From NCBI GenBank assembly GCA_041397765.1, contig JAWKWA010000016.1:24446-88445 (forward strand): a DNA stretch of 64,000 nt. The letters are read 5' to 3'. This document shows, piece by piece, positions 46,787 through 55,616 of the stretch (position 1 is its first letter; each line of letters starts with the position of its first letter). The translations under genes were made by a program, and so were the position numbers. Source of the stretch: JAWKWA01 sp041397765. GTDB lineage: Bacteria; Pseudomonadota; Alphaproteobacteria; Rhizobiales; Hyphomicrobiaceae. The notes under the pieces were generated by a model that did no database searches, was not told the DNA's origin, and saw only the letters and a list, made by a program, of their open reading frames with translations.

Positions 46787-47425
46787 ATGCCCATCAGGAC
46801 ACGGAGCCCGATCGAGCCTCCGCAATACACGCCGCCGGAGTTCCCGTATTTCCGCCCACCCGTAGAGTCCGAGCCCACCGGGCCCGAAAATGTGAGCCAT
46901 CTGCAGATGGAGCTGCTGGGCAACGCCGATGCCGTCGGCGTCGACACATTCGCCAAGGGCGATGCTCAGGGGCATATCGACGAGATGGGCAGTGTGGCGA
47001 TCGGCTATGGCCTCGTCGAATTCGCCTCCTATGCGTCGGCCTCGGACGGCGGTCCGGTGTTCGCGGCGGCGATGACAGAGGCGAGTGCGACGGGCGCGGA
47101 CTTCATCTTCAGTTGGACGACGAATGCGAACGGCACACAGAACATCGACGGCACGGAGATCGCCGTTTCGGTGTCGCGCACCTATCTGATCGCGATCGAC
47201 ATCGAGACATGGGAGCCCCGTCACGGCCCCATCCACGTGGCATACGAGACCGAGCACGAGATCACGCATCTGCCGGCCTCGATCGACGAGGGGAACTTCG
47301 CCACCTTCGCCGCCGACGTCCTCGTCGAGGGCGAGGATACGTTCGTCGACATGGTGCTCTCGACACTTGCGATCGAGGATCAGCTCTCCACCGTCGGCGC
47401 CATCATCGATTTCGGCTTTCTCTGA
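46787..47425 (+). CDS. Protein with C-terminal ED-LS block, member 1 (212 residues)
   Basis: Unrecognised family. AAGGAG lies six bases before ATG 46787. The N-terminal 35 residues are Pro-rich and disordered-looking (PPQYTPPEFPYFRPPVESEP). Then comes GNADAVGVDTFAKGDA and SVAIGYGL, which look like the head repeats of YadA-type proteins. A strand-rich middle with few charges follows. The C-terminus from residue 184 is DTFVDMVLSTLAIEDQLSTV plus a hydrophobic end, FGFL. The last block matches, without gaps, the ends of the proteins at 47882 and 51122. There is no signal peptide or membrane anchor. Given the adjacent type I exporter it is a candidate secreted protein; that is inference. Confidence 0.65.
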   Translation: MPIRTRSPIEPPQYTPPEFPYFRPPVESEPTGPENVSHLQMELLGNADAVGVDTFAKGDAQGHIDEMGSVAIGYGLVEFASYASASDGGPVFAAAMTEASATGADFIFSWTTNANGTQNIDGTEIAVSVSRTYLIAIDIETWEPRHGPIHVAYETEHEITHLPASIDEGNFATFAADVLVEGEDTFVDMVLSTLAIEDQLSTVGAIIDFGFL

Positions 47426-47881
47426 CCTGCGCCTGCATGCGCTCGTGCCGGTGCCGTCGAGGACATCCGGCCCGAGCGCAGACCTGCCGCCTCCCGTGAC
47501 CTCATCCCGCCAGATCCACCGCGCAAGTCGGCCAAGCGCGTCCGAGCACGGCCCTGCTGTGAAAGTGCCGGCAGCGAGTTGGCCGCCCTCCAAGCCCGCC
47601 GATCGCGGCCTCTTCCGGCTTAACGCTTACGCATCCTGACGGAGCGCCTCATGCGGGCGCGGCGCATTCGGCGCATCCCTTCTTGGCCGCCTGTCGCAGG
47701 GGGGCGGCCGCCGCTAGACTCTCCACGAATGGACGCCGAGGGCCTCGCGATGACGCGGACCCGCGGCACGGGCGTGCGGCCCAGATGCCATCCACGCGCG
47801 TCCTGCCGGCGCCGACGGACGAGCGCCACAACGCACGCGACAGATGATCACCGAGCCATTGCAGAAGGAAACCACCGCGCC
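47426..47881. other. Gap before the second tagged gene
   Basis: About 455 bases; no supported gene. Short ORFs here are Arg/Pro-rich and lack ribosome binding sites. Confidence 0.35.
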
Positions 47882-48637
47882 ATGACCACATCATCCTCAA
47901 TCGGCTATGGCCTGACGTTTTCCCAGAGCTCGGCCGGCCAGACGGCGAGCGGTGAGGAGGCGAGCCTCAGCGAAGACATGTCACTCGGCGTCGCCGTGGC
48001 AATCGGTGCGCCTGCCGACACGGGCGCGGACGCAGGCCTTGGCGCCCTCGCCTATGGCAATGCGACGGCGGTCGGGGTGGATACACTCGCCGTCGGTGCG
48101 TTCGAGGCGACGGCCGCCTTCGGCAGCGGCCCCGGCATCGCAAGCGCCTCGGCGAGCGGTGCGGCGGCGGCACTCGACACGGATGGCGGTGTTGCATTCG
48201 CCGCCGTCGATGTCGGCGCGGAGATCATGGGCGACTTCGACATCGTCATCTCGACATCGAGCACGCAGTCGGCCGTCCTGTCGGCAGGGAGCACGAGCTT
48301 CTGGTACGAGGCGGCCAGCACCAGCGTCACCGGCATTGCGATCGCCGATGGCGGAAGCAATGGCGGCGGCGACAGCGTGACACAGGACGACAGCGGCGCT
48401 CCCGGCCAAAGCGGGGATCCGCAGGCGGTGGCATTCGCGGGCGATCCGGAGCCGACGCCATGGCCGGGCGACTGCAGCGATGTCGATCTCGATTTCGAGG
48501 GCAATATCGCCATTGCGAGCGTCGGCGCCGAAGCGTTCGGAGCGGACAGCTATGCGAGCGCAAGCTTCGATGTGTTGTCGATCGAGGACAGCCTTTCGAC
48601 CGTCGATGCGATCGTGATCGCGGAAGTCGCGCTGTGA
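47882..48637 (+). CDS. Protein with C-terminal ED-LS block, member 2 (251 residues)
   Basis: Unrecognised family, low in charge, rich in Ala, Gly, Ser, Asp and Thr. It contains YadA-head-like segments (YGNATAVGVDTLAVGAFEA, SLGVAVAIGAP, VAFAAVDVGAEIMG) and a Ser/Thr-rich middle. A Gly/Asp/Pro linker around residues 155-195 precedes the C-terminal domain. From residue 222 it reads DSYASASFDVLSIEDSLSTV and ends with AEVAL, aligning without gaps to the other two tagged proteins. GNATAVGVDTLAVG is also strikingly like GNADAVGVDTFAKG in member 1. There is no signal peptide; AAGGA lies rather far upstream of the ATG. Proposed extracellular protein. Confidence 0.65.
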   Translation: MTTSSSIGYGLTFSQSSAGQTASGEEASLSEDMSLGVAVAIGAPADTGADAGLGALAYGNATAVGVDTLAVGAFEATAAFGSGPGIASASASGAAAALDTDGGVAFAAVDVGAEIMGDFDIVISTSSTQSAVLSAGSTSFWYEAASTSVTGIAIADGGSNGGGDSVTQDDSGAPGQSGDPQAVAFAGDPEPTPWPGDCSDVDLDFEGNIAIASVGAEAFGADSYASASFDVLSIEDSLSTVDAIVIAEVAL

Positions 48638-48694
48638 CGGCTGACTGGCCCGACGACGGCCGTGCGGCAACTCCGGATCGAGGGAGACGCGGGC

Positions 48695-50563
48695 ATGCAG
48701 ATCTCTTTTGTCTCGACACTGGAGGAACTCCCGGCGCTCGAGACGTCCTGGAACGCGCTTCATGCCGCCGACCCCGATGCGAGCCTCTTTCTCTCCTATG
48801 CCTGGATGCGCTGCTGGCTGGCCGGCCAGCCGCCCCGATGGTTCATTCTCGTCGCCCGCGACGAAGAGCGCGATGACATCGTCGGTCTGCTGCCGCTCCG
48901 GCTGCGAACACGCATCTCCAGATCGGGCGTCCTGCACAACGAGCTGACGGCGGCCGGGAGCCGCATGGCCGACTACACCGGGTTGCTCTGCCGACCCGCC
49001 TATGAGCGAAAGGTCATTCCGGCATTCGTCAACACCATTCTCGGACTCCCCTGGAAGCGGCTCGATCTGGAATGCCTTCGCATCGGGCCACAGCGTCTCA
49101 ACTGCCTCGTCGCGCCGCTGCAGCGAGCCGGTCTCACCGTCCACTCGATGACGAGCACCAATCCCGACGGCGTGGACAATCTGGTGTGTCCGGTCGCGAC
49201 ACTTGCCGGCAGCTTCGAGAGCTACCTTTCGGGCCTCGGCTCGAGCACGCGCCAGAAGCTGCGGCGGCTGTTGCGCCGGCTCGACCAGGACGACAGGCTG
49301 GCGATCAGGCTGGCGGACGCGGAAACGGCGACGGAGGACATCGAGACGGTGCTCGCGCTCTGGCGCGCGCGATGGGAAACATTGAAGGGTGCGCGGACCG
49401 GCTCGATCGTCCGGAACATGCGCATGCTGCTGCGGAGCGTCGCCGCGGACGGCATATTGTTCCTGCCCGTGCTCAGATACGAGGGCCGACCGGTCGGCGC
49501 GCTCGCGAGCATCGTCGATCGACGCAAGAAGTCGCTGCTCTTCTGGATCGCCGGACGCGACGAGCAGTTCCAGGAGCTGTCGTCCGGTCTCCTGCTCCAT
49601 GCCGACAGCATCAGGCGGGCGATCGCCATGGGTCTTGGCACCTACGACTTCCTGCGCGGCAACGAGCCCTACAAATATCTCTTCGGTGCGCACGACGAGC
49701 AGATCCGGCATCTCGTCATCGAAAGAGGCGAAGCACGGCGGGAGGCAACGGGCCTGTTTGCCTGCACGATCCCCGATGCCCTCGCCATCGCCGATCGCCT
49801 GGCCGGTGCCAAGCGACATCGTGCAGCGCTTGGCGCCTACCGGCAGATCGCGGCGAGTGCACCCGATTGCATCGGAGCGTTGAAAGGCATGGCGCGGCTC
49901 ATCGAGGCGGGCGGCGATGCGGCAGGCGCCGACCGGATCTGGCTGCGCGTCGCGACCCTCGCGAGCGATGATCCCGAAGCCATGCTGAAGCTCGCACGGA
50001 TCGAGGAGCGTCGCGGACGACCGGGCGAAGCCATTGCCATCTATCGCCGCCTGATTGCGAGGTCTCCGCACCTGGCCATCGCCTGCGGCCGGCTCGGCGA
50101 CGCCCTTGCATCGATGTGCGACTGGCCCGCCGCTGCCGACGCCTATCGAAAGGTCACGGAGCTGCGGCCAGACAGCCAGCATGCGCGCCTGATGCTCGGC
50201 AATGCTCAATTTCGCGCTGGTGAGCGGGCCGACGGCAAATCTGCCGAGCTCGTCGACATGAACCTTGCGGCCGCCGACCGGCTAATCGAGGAAGGGCGTG
50301 CGGACATCGCGGCAGGACATTTCCGCATGGCGCTGCTCATCGAGAAGCATTGCGTCGCCGCTCATATCGGCCTTGCCCGGATAGCCCGAAGCGAAGGCCG
50401 CGCCGAGAATGCACGGGCCCACCTGCATCATGCAGCACGCCTTGCGGGGGACAGCGGCACTGTCGCCGCCGAGATCGCCGGGCTGACGGGCGAGCAGTCC
50501 GCGCATCTCGCTTCGCGACGTCTGAAGGGCCGCGTGCGTGTCGCGCGGACACGACACTCCTGA
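48695..50563 (+). CDS. CelD/BcsL (FemAB-like GNAT) acetyltransferase fused to TPR-like repeats
   Basis: A 622-residue protein. Residues 1-350 match the CelD/BcsL acetyltransferase-like group (FLSYAWMRCWLAGQPPRWF, SYLSGLGSSTRQKLRRLLRR, EGRPVGALASIVDRRKKSLL, GTYDFLRGNEPYKYLFGA). Residues 370-600 form helical tetratricopeptide-like pairs (RHRAALGAYRQIAASAPDCI, PEAMLKLARIEERRGRPGEA, WPAAADAYRKVTELRPDSQH). The ATG at 48695 follows AGGGAG. It lies 57 bases after the second tagged gene, so the two are likely cotranscribed. Relatives act in polysaccharide modification; a role in modifying a secreted product is possible. Cytoplasmic. Confidence 0.75.
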   Translation: MQISFVSTLEELPALETSWNALHAADPDASLFLSYAWMRCWLAGQPPRWFILVARDEERDDIVGLLPLRLRTRISRSGVLHNELTAAGSRMADYTGLLCRPAYERKVIPAFVNTILGLPWKRLDLECLRIGPQRLNCLVAPLQRAGLTVHSMTSTNPDGVDNLVCPVATLAGSFESYLSGLGSSTRQKLRRLLRRLDQDDRLAIRLADAETATEDIETVLALWRARWETLKGARTGSIVRNMRMLLRSVAADGILFLPVLRYEGRPVGALASIVDRRKKSLLFWIAGRDEQFQELSSGLLLHADSIRRAIAMGLGTYDFLRGNEPYKYLFGAHDEQIRHLVIERGEARREATGLFACTIPDALAIADRLAGAKRHRAALGAYRQIAASAPDCIGALKGMARLIEAGGDAAGADRIWLRVATLASDDPEAMLKLARIEERRGRPGEAIAIYRRLIARSPHLAIACGRLGDALASMCDWPAAADAYRKVTELRPDSQHARLMLGNAQFRAGERADGKSAELVDMNLAAADRLIEEGRADIAAGHFRMALLIEKHCVAAHIGLARIARSEGRAENARAHLHHAARLAGDSGTVAAEIAGLTGEQSAHLASRRLKGRVRVARTRHS

Positions 50564-51121
50564 TCTGGCTACCCTCGTTGCCGGAGCGTAGCTCGCGTTC
50601 CATTTCGGCGCTGCCCTTCGTCACGTCATTCGAGCACGTTCCTGCTGCCCCTCTGCATCCCTTTGGCCCAACGGTGCTCCGACGCGGCGACGCTGCCAGC
50701 GCGCCGGTCCATTCGTCACTCATGAAGCCCTCGTGCATCCTGTCGGGCTGCTCAGGGGGCGGCGCGCAAGATCGCTCGATCGACGATCCAGGCGCGGGTC
50801 TTGCCGGACCGACCCCGCGTGATCTGCGCAGCTTACGGCATATGCGCTACCTCTTCCGGCCCTCAAATGTCGCACCGCGCATCCGGTACGAGGCTCATCA
50901 GTGTGACAGCACTGCACGTCCACTGCGTCCGACCACTCGGCTTATCTCCGCATCACCCTCGTCCATCGGAATGGCGTGCCTCGCGCAGCACGCACGTCAT
51001 GGGCGGATGGTACTCGTCAATGCGTTGCATACCCCGTCTGCGCACTCGCGTTGCTGGCGCGGGGGCCGCTATGTTCTCGGTGACGGAAGCAGCCGTCGAA
51101 AGCCAGAGTGGAGTGTCTATC
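50564..51121. other. Gene-free gap before the third tagged gene
   Basis: About 560 bases with no convincing ORF. Probable promoter region of the 95-residue tagged gene, whose ribosome binding site GGAG lies at about 51110. Confidence 0.35.
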
Positions 51122-51409
51122 ATGACAAACTGGAACTGGGACATGGGTAGCGATGTCGACTTCAGCAAGGACATCGACATCGACGTCGATTTCGACCAGA
51201 GCTTCGATACCGACATCAAGGTCGACAAGGATGTCGACATCAATGTCGATATCGATGTGAAGGCGGATGTCGAAGGCAACACCGCCGAGCTGACGTTCGA
51301 CGTCGAAGCCGTCGGCAAGGACACCTACGCCCAGCTCGATTTCGTGGTTCTCACTGTCGAGGACGAGCTGTCGAGCATCAACGGCTATGCCGTGTCCGCC
51401 GTTGGCTGA
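51122..51409 (+). CDS. Asp-rich protein with C-terminal ED-LS block, member 3 (95 residues)
   Basis: Unrecognised family. GGAG lies eight bases before the ATG. Residues 9-50 alternate Asp with hydrophobic residues (DIDIDVDFDQSFDTDIKVDK, DVDINVDIDV), giving an extremely acidic, probably beta-stranded segment that could bind Ca2+. From residue 67 the sequence is DTYAQLDFVVLTVEDELSSI followed by NGYAVSAVG; it aligns without gaps to the C-termini of the proteins at 46787 and 47882. There is no signal peptide. A strong intrinsic terminator follows 16 bases after the stop. Proposed substrate of the type I exporter about 4 kb downstream. Confidence 0.65.
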   Translation: MTNWNWDMGSDVDFSKDIDIDVDFDQSFDTDIKVDKDVDINVDIDVKADVEGNTAELTFDVEAVGKDTYAQLDFVVLTVEDELSSINGYAVSAVG

Positions 51410-51425
51410 TGCCCTGGCACGCCTT

Positions 51426-51473
51426 GCCGCCGGCGATCAATCGATCGCCGGCGGCATTGTCGGTTCGAGTTTT
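51426..51473 (+). terminator. Intrinsic terminator after the Asp-rich tagged gene
   Basis: Perfect 13-base stem GCCGCCGGCGATC / GATCGCCGGCGGC (51426-51438 and 51443-51455) with AATC loop, followed by ATTGTCGG and TTTT about 15 bases on. It would separate this gene from the large RTX gene. Confidence 0.7.
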
Positions 51474-51955
51474 CCGATTTCCCTCCCCGCCTTCCGCTGT
51501 CGCCGCTGATCAGGCACCACTCCAATCGCACCGCCATCCTCCGATCTCGTGGGTTCGATGCGCATGCGCCTCGGATTTGCTCTGCTCCACCTTGCAACCT
51601 GCTGCGAAGGTGGTCGCATCTGCGCGACACGCGACACTTGCCGCTACCTCTTGCATGTCCTGCGACACACGCAAGCTGTGCCCTGACATCTTGCGATGTC
51701 GCGCCTGCCGGACGGGCATGCCTGGTCGATACACATGCACAATGGTCGGTGTCTTGAGGTGAACGCCCGAAGGCTTAGGCCCGGGCACCACCCTCCGCCC
51801 CAAGGTCTATGGCCGTCTGCGTCCTACGGCCCGACCGCGCGGGGAGCTATCGTTGCCGCAGTGAGATCGATGGCGGCCCCGCCGAGGCAAGGCTGCCGAA
51901 ACCGCGCCACAGGCAGCGCCCGCAATGGCGCTTCCGCTGTCGAGGAGCAATCGTG
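51474..51955. other. Gene-free leader of the large RTX gene
   Basis: About 480 bases, no supported ORF. Presumably holds the promoter of the RTX gene; no clear boxes recognised. Confidence 0.35.
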
Positions 51956-54900
51956 ATGGCGACGACGACATACAATATCGGTCAGGGCTCGCTTCGCTCG
52001 AGCACGCTGACGGTCCGGGCCGCCGAGGAGTCGATCGTCTTCGGTGACAACCGCAACAATGTCATCACCATCTCCCCGAGATCCTCGGCCGGCGATCTCG
52101 GCGACGAGGTTCACGGCGGTGGCGGCAACGACGTCATCCGCGCGGCACGGACGGACGACCGCCTGTTCGGCGACGATGGCAACGACATCATCTACGGGGG
52201 CGACGGCAACGACCAGATCGAGGGCGGCAATGGCGACGACATCCTGCGTGGCGACGACGGAGACGACACGATCGAAGGTGGCAATGGCGAGGACGTGCTC
52301 TATGGCGGCGACGGCAACGACCAGCTCGCCGGCGGCGCGGACGACGACATCCTGGACGGCGGCAGCGGTGACGATGCGCTTGACGGCGGAACGGGCGCGG
52401 ATACGCTGCTCGGCGGCTTCGGCAACGACACGATCAGTGGTGGCGACGGCGACGACCTGATCGTCGGCTCGTTCGGCAACGACACCATCTTGGGTGGCGC
52501 GGGCAACGACACGATCCAGGGTGGCGCCGAGGACGATCCGAACGATCCGGTCGACGACTACATCGACGGGGGCGATGGAGACGATCTCATCCTCGCCGAG
52601 TCGGGGAACGACGTCATCCTCGGCGGCGGCGGCAATGATACGATCTATGCCTCGACCGGTGCCGACCAGGTCGATGGCGGCGATGGCGACGACACGATCG
52701 ACGGCGGCGGAGACAACGATGTGCTGCTCGGCGGCGCGGGCGATGATCTGATCCGCGCCGGCTCTGGCGACGACATGGTCGATGGCGGCAGCGGCAACGA
52801 CCGGCTCGAAGGCAGCAACGGTGCCGACATTCTCCTCGGGGGCGACGGCGACGACATACTCGTCGGTGGCGACGGGGCGCGAGATGCCAACGGCGTGCTG
52901 ATCGCCGGCGATACGCTCGACGGCGGTGATGGCTACGACATCGCGGACTATTCCGATTCGACCACACCGATCGGCTTCGATTTCTCCTCGCCCGACGCCG
53001 AGGGATATGTGACCGGCTTCGGCGGCACCGCACAGGGCGATCGCATTCGCAATATCGAGAGCATCATCGGCGGCGCGGCCGCGGACGTGCTGATCGGCGA
53101 CGACAATGCCAACATCCTCAGCGGCGGAGGTGGCGACGACCAGATCGACGGGCGGGGTGGCGACGACATCCTGAGCGGCGGCGACGGCGCGGATCTGCTC
53201 ATCGGCGGCGATGGCAATGATATCCTGATCGGCGGCGCCAACGGCGTCGATCCCGTGACGGGTGCGAATGTCGGCGACACGCTCGTGGGCGGCGCCGGTA
53301 TCGATACGGTCGACTACTCGTCCTCGCCCGCATCCGATCCGGTCAGCGGTGCCGGCGTCACGGTCGGCCTTTCAGACGACCCCAATGCGGCGACGGTGGG
53401 CTCTGGCGGCGATGCCGAGGGCGACCTCATCGTCGGTGTCGAGAACATCATCGGTAGTGCCTTCAACGATACGTTGGTCGGCAATTCCGCGGCAAATGTG
53501 CTCGACGGTGGCGCGGGCAACGACCAGATCGACGGCAATGGCGGCGATGACACGCTGATCGGCGGCGCCGGTGTCAATCTGCTGATTGGCGATGCGGGCA
53601 ACGATACCTTCATCGTCGGCGACGGCACGGACACGATGATCGGCGGCGCGGACTTCGATACGGCCGACTATTCGGGCGCGGCCGGCGGCATACTGATCCA
53701 GAGCGCGACGATCTCGGGCCAGCCCGGTCTCGCCGGAACGGCGGGCGAGGCGGCAGGCGACATCCTTCTCGACGTCGAGCGCGTGATCGGGACCGCCTAT
53801 GGTGACGTGCTGATCGGCAACGCCCTTGCCAACACTTTCATCGCCGGTGCCGGCAATGATCTGTTGCGCGGCGGCGGCGGCGCAGACACGCTCGAGGGAG
53901 GCGTCGGGATCGATACGCTCGACTATACGGGCTCGGCCGCCGGGGTCACGGTCGTTCTGAGGGATGGCGGGCTTGCCGCGATCACACAGGATCGCGTGAC
54001 GAGCGACGGCAATGACGACAGCGATGCCGCAGGAGACGTGGCGACCGGCTTCGAGAACGTCTACGGCTCCGCCTTCGCCGACTGGCTGCAGGGCAACTCG
54101 GACAACAATCTGTTGCGTGGCGCGGGCGGTGCCGACATCATCTTCGGCGGCGCCGGCATCGACACCGCCGACTACGCGACATCCGCGGCGGGCGTGTCGA
54201 TCGCGATATCCGACAGCATGAGCTCGGGCCCGGCCGGTGTCGGCGGCGATGCGGCCGGCGATATCGTGCTCGCCGATGTCGAGAACCTGACGGGCTCCGC
54301 CTTCGCCGACTTCCTGCGTGGCAATCTGGCGGCCAATGTGCTCAATGGCGGCGCGGGCGACGACATTCTGCGGGGCGGCGCGGGTGCCGACACGCTGATC
54401 GGCGGTGACGGCATGGATCTCGCCGACTATTCGACCTCGTCGGCAGGCGTCTCGGTCTCGATCTCGGACAATCCCGGATCGGCACGGGTCGGGGTCGGCG
54501 GCGATGCCGAAGGCGATCTCATCCTCGGCGACATCGAAGGCTTCATCGGCTCGGCTTTCGCCGACAATCTGCGTGGCAATGTCGCCGCCAACCAACTGTT
54601 CGGCGGTGCCGGCAACGATGTCTTGCGCGGCGGCGGCGGCGCAGATCTGCTCGACGGTGGCGATGGCAGCGACATCGCCGACTACTCGACCTCGGCGAGC
54701 GGCGTCAGCGTGAACCTGACGACAGGTGCGGTGAGCGGTGGCGACGCGGCCGGCGACACGCTGACTTCGATCGAGGGGCTCATCGGCTCAAGCAATGGCG
54801 GGGATCTGCTCGTCGGCAACTCGCTCGACAACTATCTGCGCACCGGTCTCGACAATTCGACCGACCAACTGCGTGGCGGCAATGGCGCCGACTTCATCAT

Positions 54901-55240
54901 CTCGGAAGGCGGCGGGCAGAACCAGCTCTATGGCGACGGCGTTACCGGCGAGGCCGCGGGCGATCCACCCGATGGCGAGGATACCTTCGTGATCCTTTCG
55001 GGATCGACCGGACAGACGATCATCTTCGACTACGACTTCAACGCCGATCCGGACATCGCCGACGATATCATCATTCCCTACTCGCCGGTCCTGCGCAGCG
55101 TCACGCTCGGCGGCCAGGCTGCGCTGATGCTGGATGGTCCGACGCACGACACTTTCGTGATGCTGAACGGCGTCAGTGTCTCGACCGCGGTGCCGATCCT
55201 CGCGCAGAATCTGACCATCGATCCGGGCTTCGTCGCCTAG
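51956..55240 (+). CDS. Large RTX calcium-binding repeat protein (1094 residues)
   Basis: It starts at ATG 51956 after AGGAG; no signal peptide. Residues 40-300 are a long run of nonapeptide repeats (GGDGNDxIxGG types) that fold as a calcium-dependent beta-roll. From about residue 330 five or more ~100-residue modules repeat: a strand block with ADYSTS, VGVGGDAEGD and ENxxGSAFAD, each followed by another RTX patch (GGAGNDVLRGGGGADLL). The C-terminal ~90 residues (GEDTFVILSGSTGQTIIFDY to PGFVA) are the non-repetitive secretion end. Clear type I secretion substrate, probably a surface or matrix adhesin. Its own exporter pair begins 377 bases downstream. Confidence 0.9.
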   Translation: MATTTYNIGQGSLRSSTLTVRAAEESIVFGDNRNNVITISPRSSAGDLGDEVHGGGGNDVIRAARTDDRLFGDDGNDIIYGGDGNDQIEGGNGDDILRGDDGDDTIEGGNGEDVLYGGDGNDQLAGGADDDILDGGSGDDALDGGTGADTLLGGFGNDTISGGDGDDLIVGSFGNDTILGGAGNDTIQGGAEDDPNDPVDDYIDGGDGDDLILAESGNDVILGGGGNDTIYASTGADQVDGGDGDDTIDGGGDNDVLLGGAGDDLIRAGSGDDMVDGGSGNDRLEGSNGADILLGGDGDDILVGGDGARDANGVLIAGDTLDGGDGYDIADYSDSTTPIGFDFSSPDAEGYVTGFGGTAQGDRIRNIESIIGGAAADVLIGDDNANILSGGGGDDQIDGRGGDDILSGGDGADLLIGGDGNDILIGGANGVDPVTGANVGDTLVGGAGIDTVDYSSSPASDPVSGAGVTVGLSDDPNAATVGSGGDAEGDLIVGVENIIGSAFNDTLVGNSAANVLDGGAGNDQIDGNGGDDTLIGGAGVNLLIGDAGNDTFIVGDGTDTMIGGADFDTADYSGAAGGILIQSATISGQPGLAGTAGEAAGDILLDVERVIGTAYGDVLIGNALANTFIAGAGNDLLRGGGGADTLEGGVGIDTLDYTGSAAGVTVVLRDGGLAAITQDRVTSDGNDDSDAAGDVATGFENVYGSAFADWLQGNSDNNLLRGAGGADIIFGGAGIDTADYATSAAGVSIAISDSMSSGPAGVGGDAAGDIVLADVENLTGSAFADFLRGNLAANVLNGGAGDDILRGGAGADTLIGGDGMDLADYSTSSAGVSVSISDNPGSARVGVGGDAEGDLILGDIEGFIGSAFADNLRGNVAANQLFGGAGNDVLRGGGGADLLDGGDGSDIADYSTSASGVSVNLTTGAVSGGDAAGDTLTSIEGLIGSSNGGDLLVGNSLDNYLRTGLDNSTDQLRGGNGADFIISEGGGQNQLYGDGVTGEAAGDPPDGEDTFVILSGSTGQTIIFDYDFNADPDIADDIIIPYSPVLRSVTLGGQAALMLDGPTHDTFVMLNGVSVSTAVPILAQNLTIDPGFVA

Positions 55241-55302
55241 TGGAGCGAGTTTGACACTCGAGCCCTGTTGCCGTGTCGTGCGTTCTCAAGTGTCGAATTC
55301 GG
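55237..55302. repeat. Dispersed palindromic repeat, family R3, copy 2
   Basis: Begins at the RTX stop codon: CTAGTGGAGCGAGTTTGACA, then CTGTTGCC, GTGCGTTCTCAAGTGTCG. Reverse-complemented, it matches 25127-25185. Arms TTTGACACTCGA and TCAAGTGTCGAA are partly palindromic, so it could end RTX transcription. Confidence 0.65.
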
Positions 55303-55326
55303 AAGCTCGACCGGGATCGTAAGTCT

Positions 55327-55406
55327 TCTAGCGGTTCTCATGGTTCCGGCATCTGCTCGCGCGCGTTCTGAAAGGGCAGGCAAATGTCGGAACCGAGCCG
55401 CTAGAG
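55327..55406. repeat. Dispersed palindromic repeat, family R2, copy 2
   Basis: CTAGCGGTTC..GGTTCCGGCATCTGC (55328-55356) pairs with GCAAATGTCGGAACC..CCGCTAG (55380-55404) with few G-U pairs; central CGTTCTGAAAGGGCAG corresponds to the loop of the copy at 10395-10475. The gap 55407-55616 shows nothing more than the ribosome binding site of the exporter gene. Confidence 0.75.
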
Positions 55407-55616
55407 CAAGCCCGACTGGATTGGCGTCGGCTCGCCGATGTCGGGCATGCTCCAACTCGCATTGCAGGACCTGGCACGCGCACTCGATGCACGCGCAGTT
55501 GCGTGTGCATCGCAGTCGATCCGGCTCTTGGCCGAGAGCCCCCGAACGGCGCGCAGATGCGTGCCTGCGCCATCTGAAAGCGGCCCCCTCAAACTCGTGA
55601 TGCGGAGCGATGGGAC

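Noticed and set aside
48695..50563. HlyC-type toxin acyltransferase
   Set aside because: Sequence fits CelD/BcsL acetyltransferase-like proteins and is far longer than HlyC; no HlyC motif.
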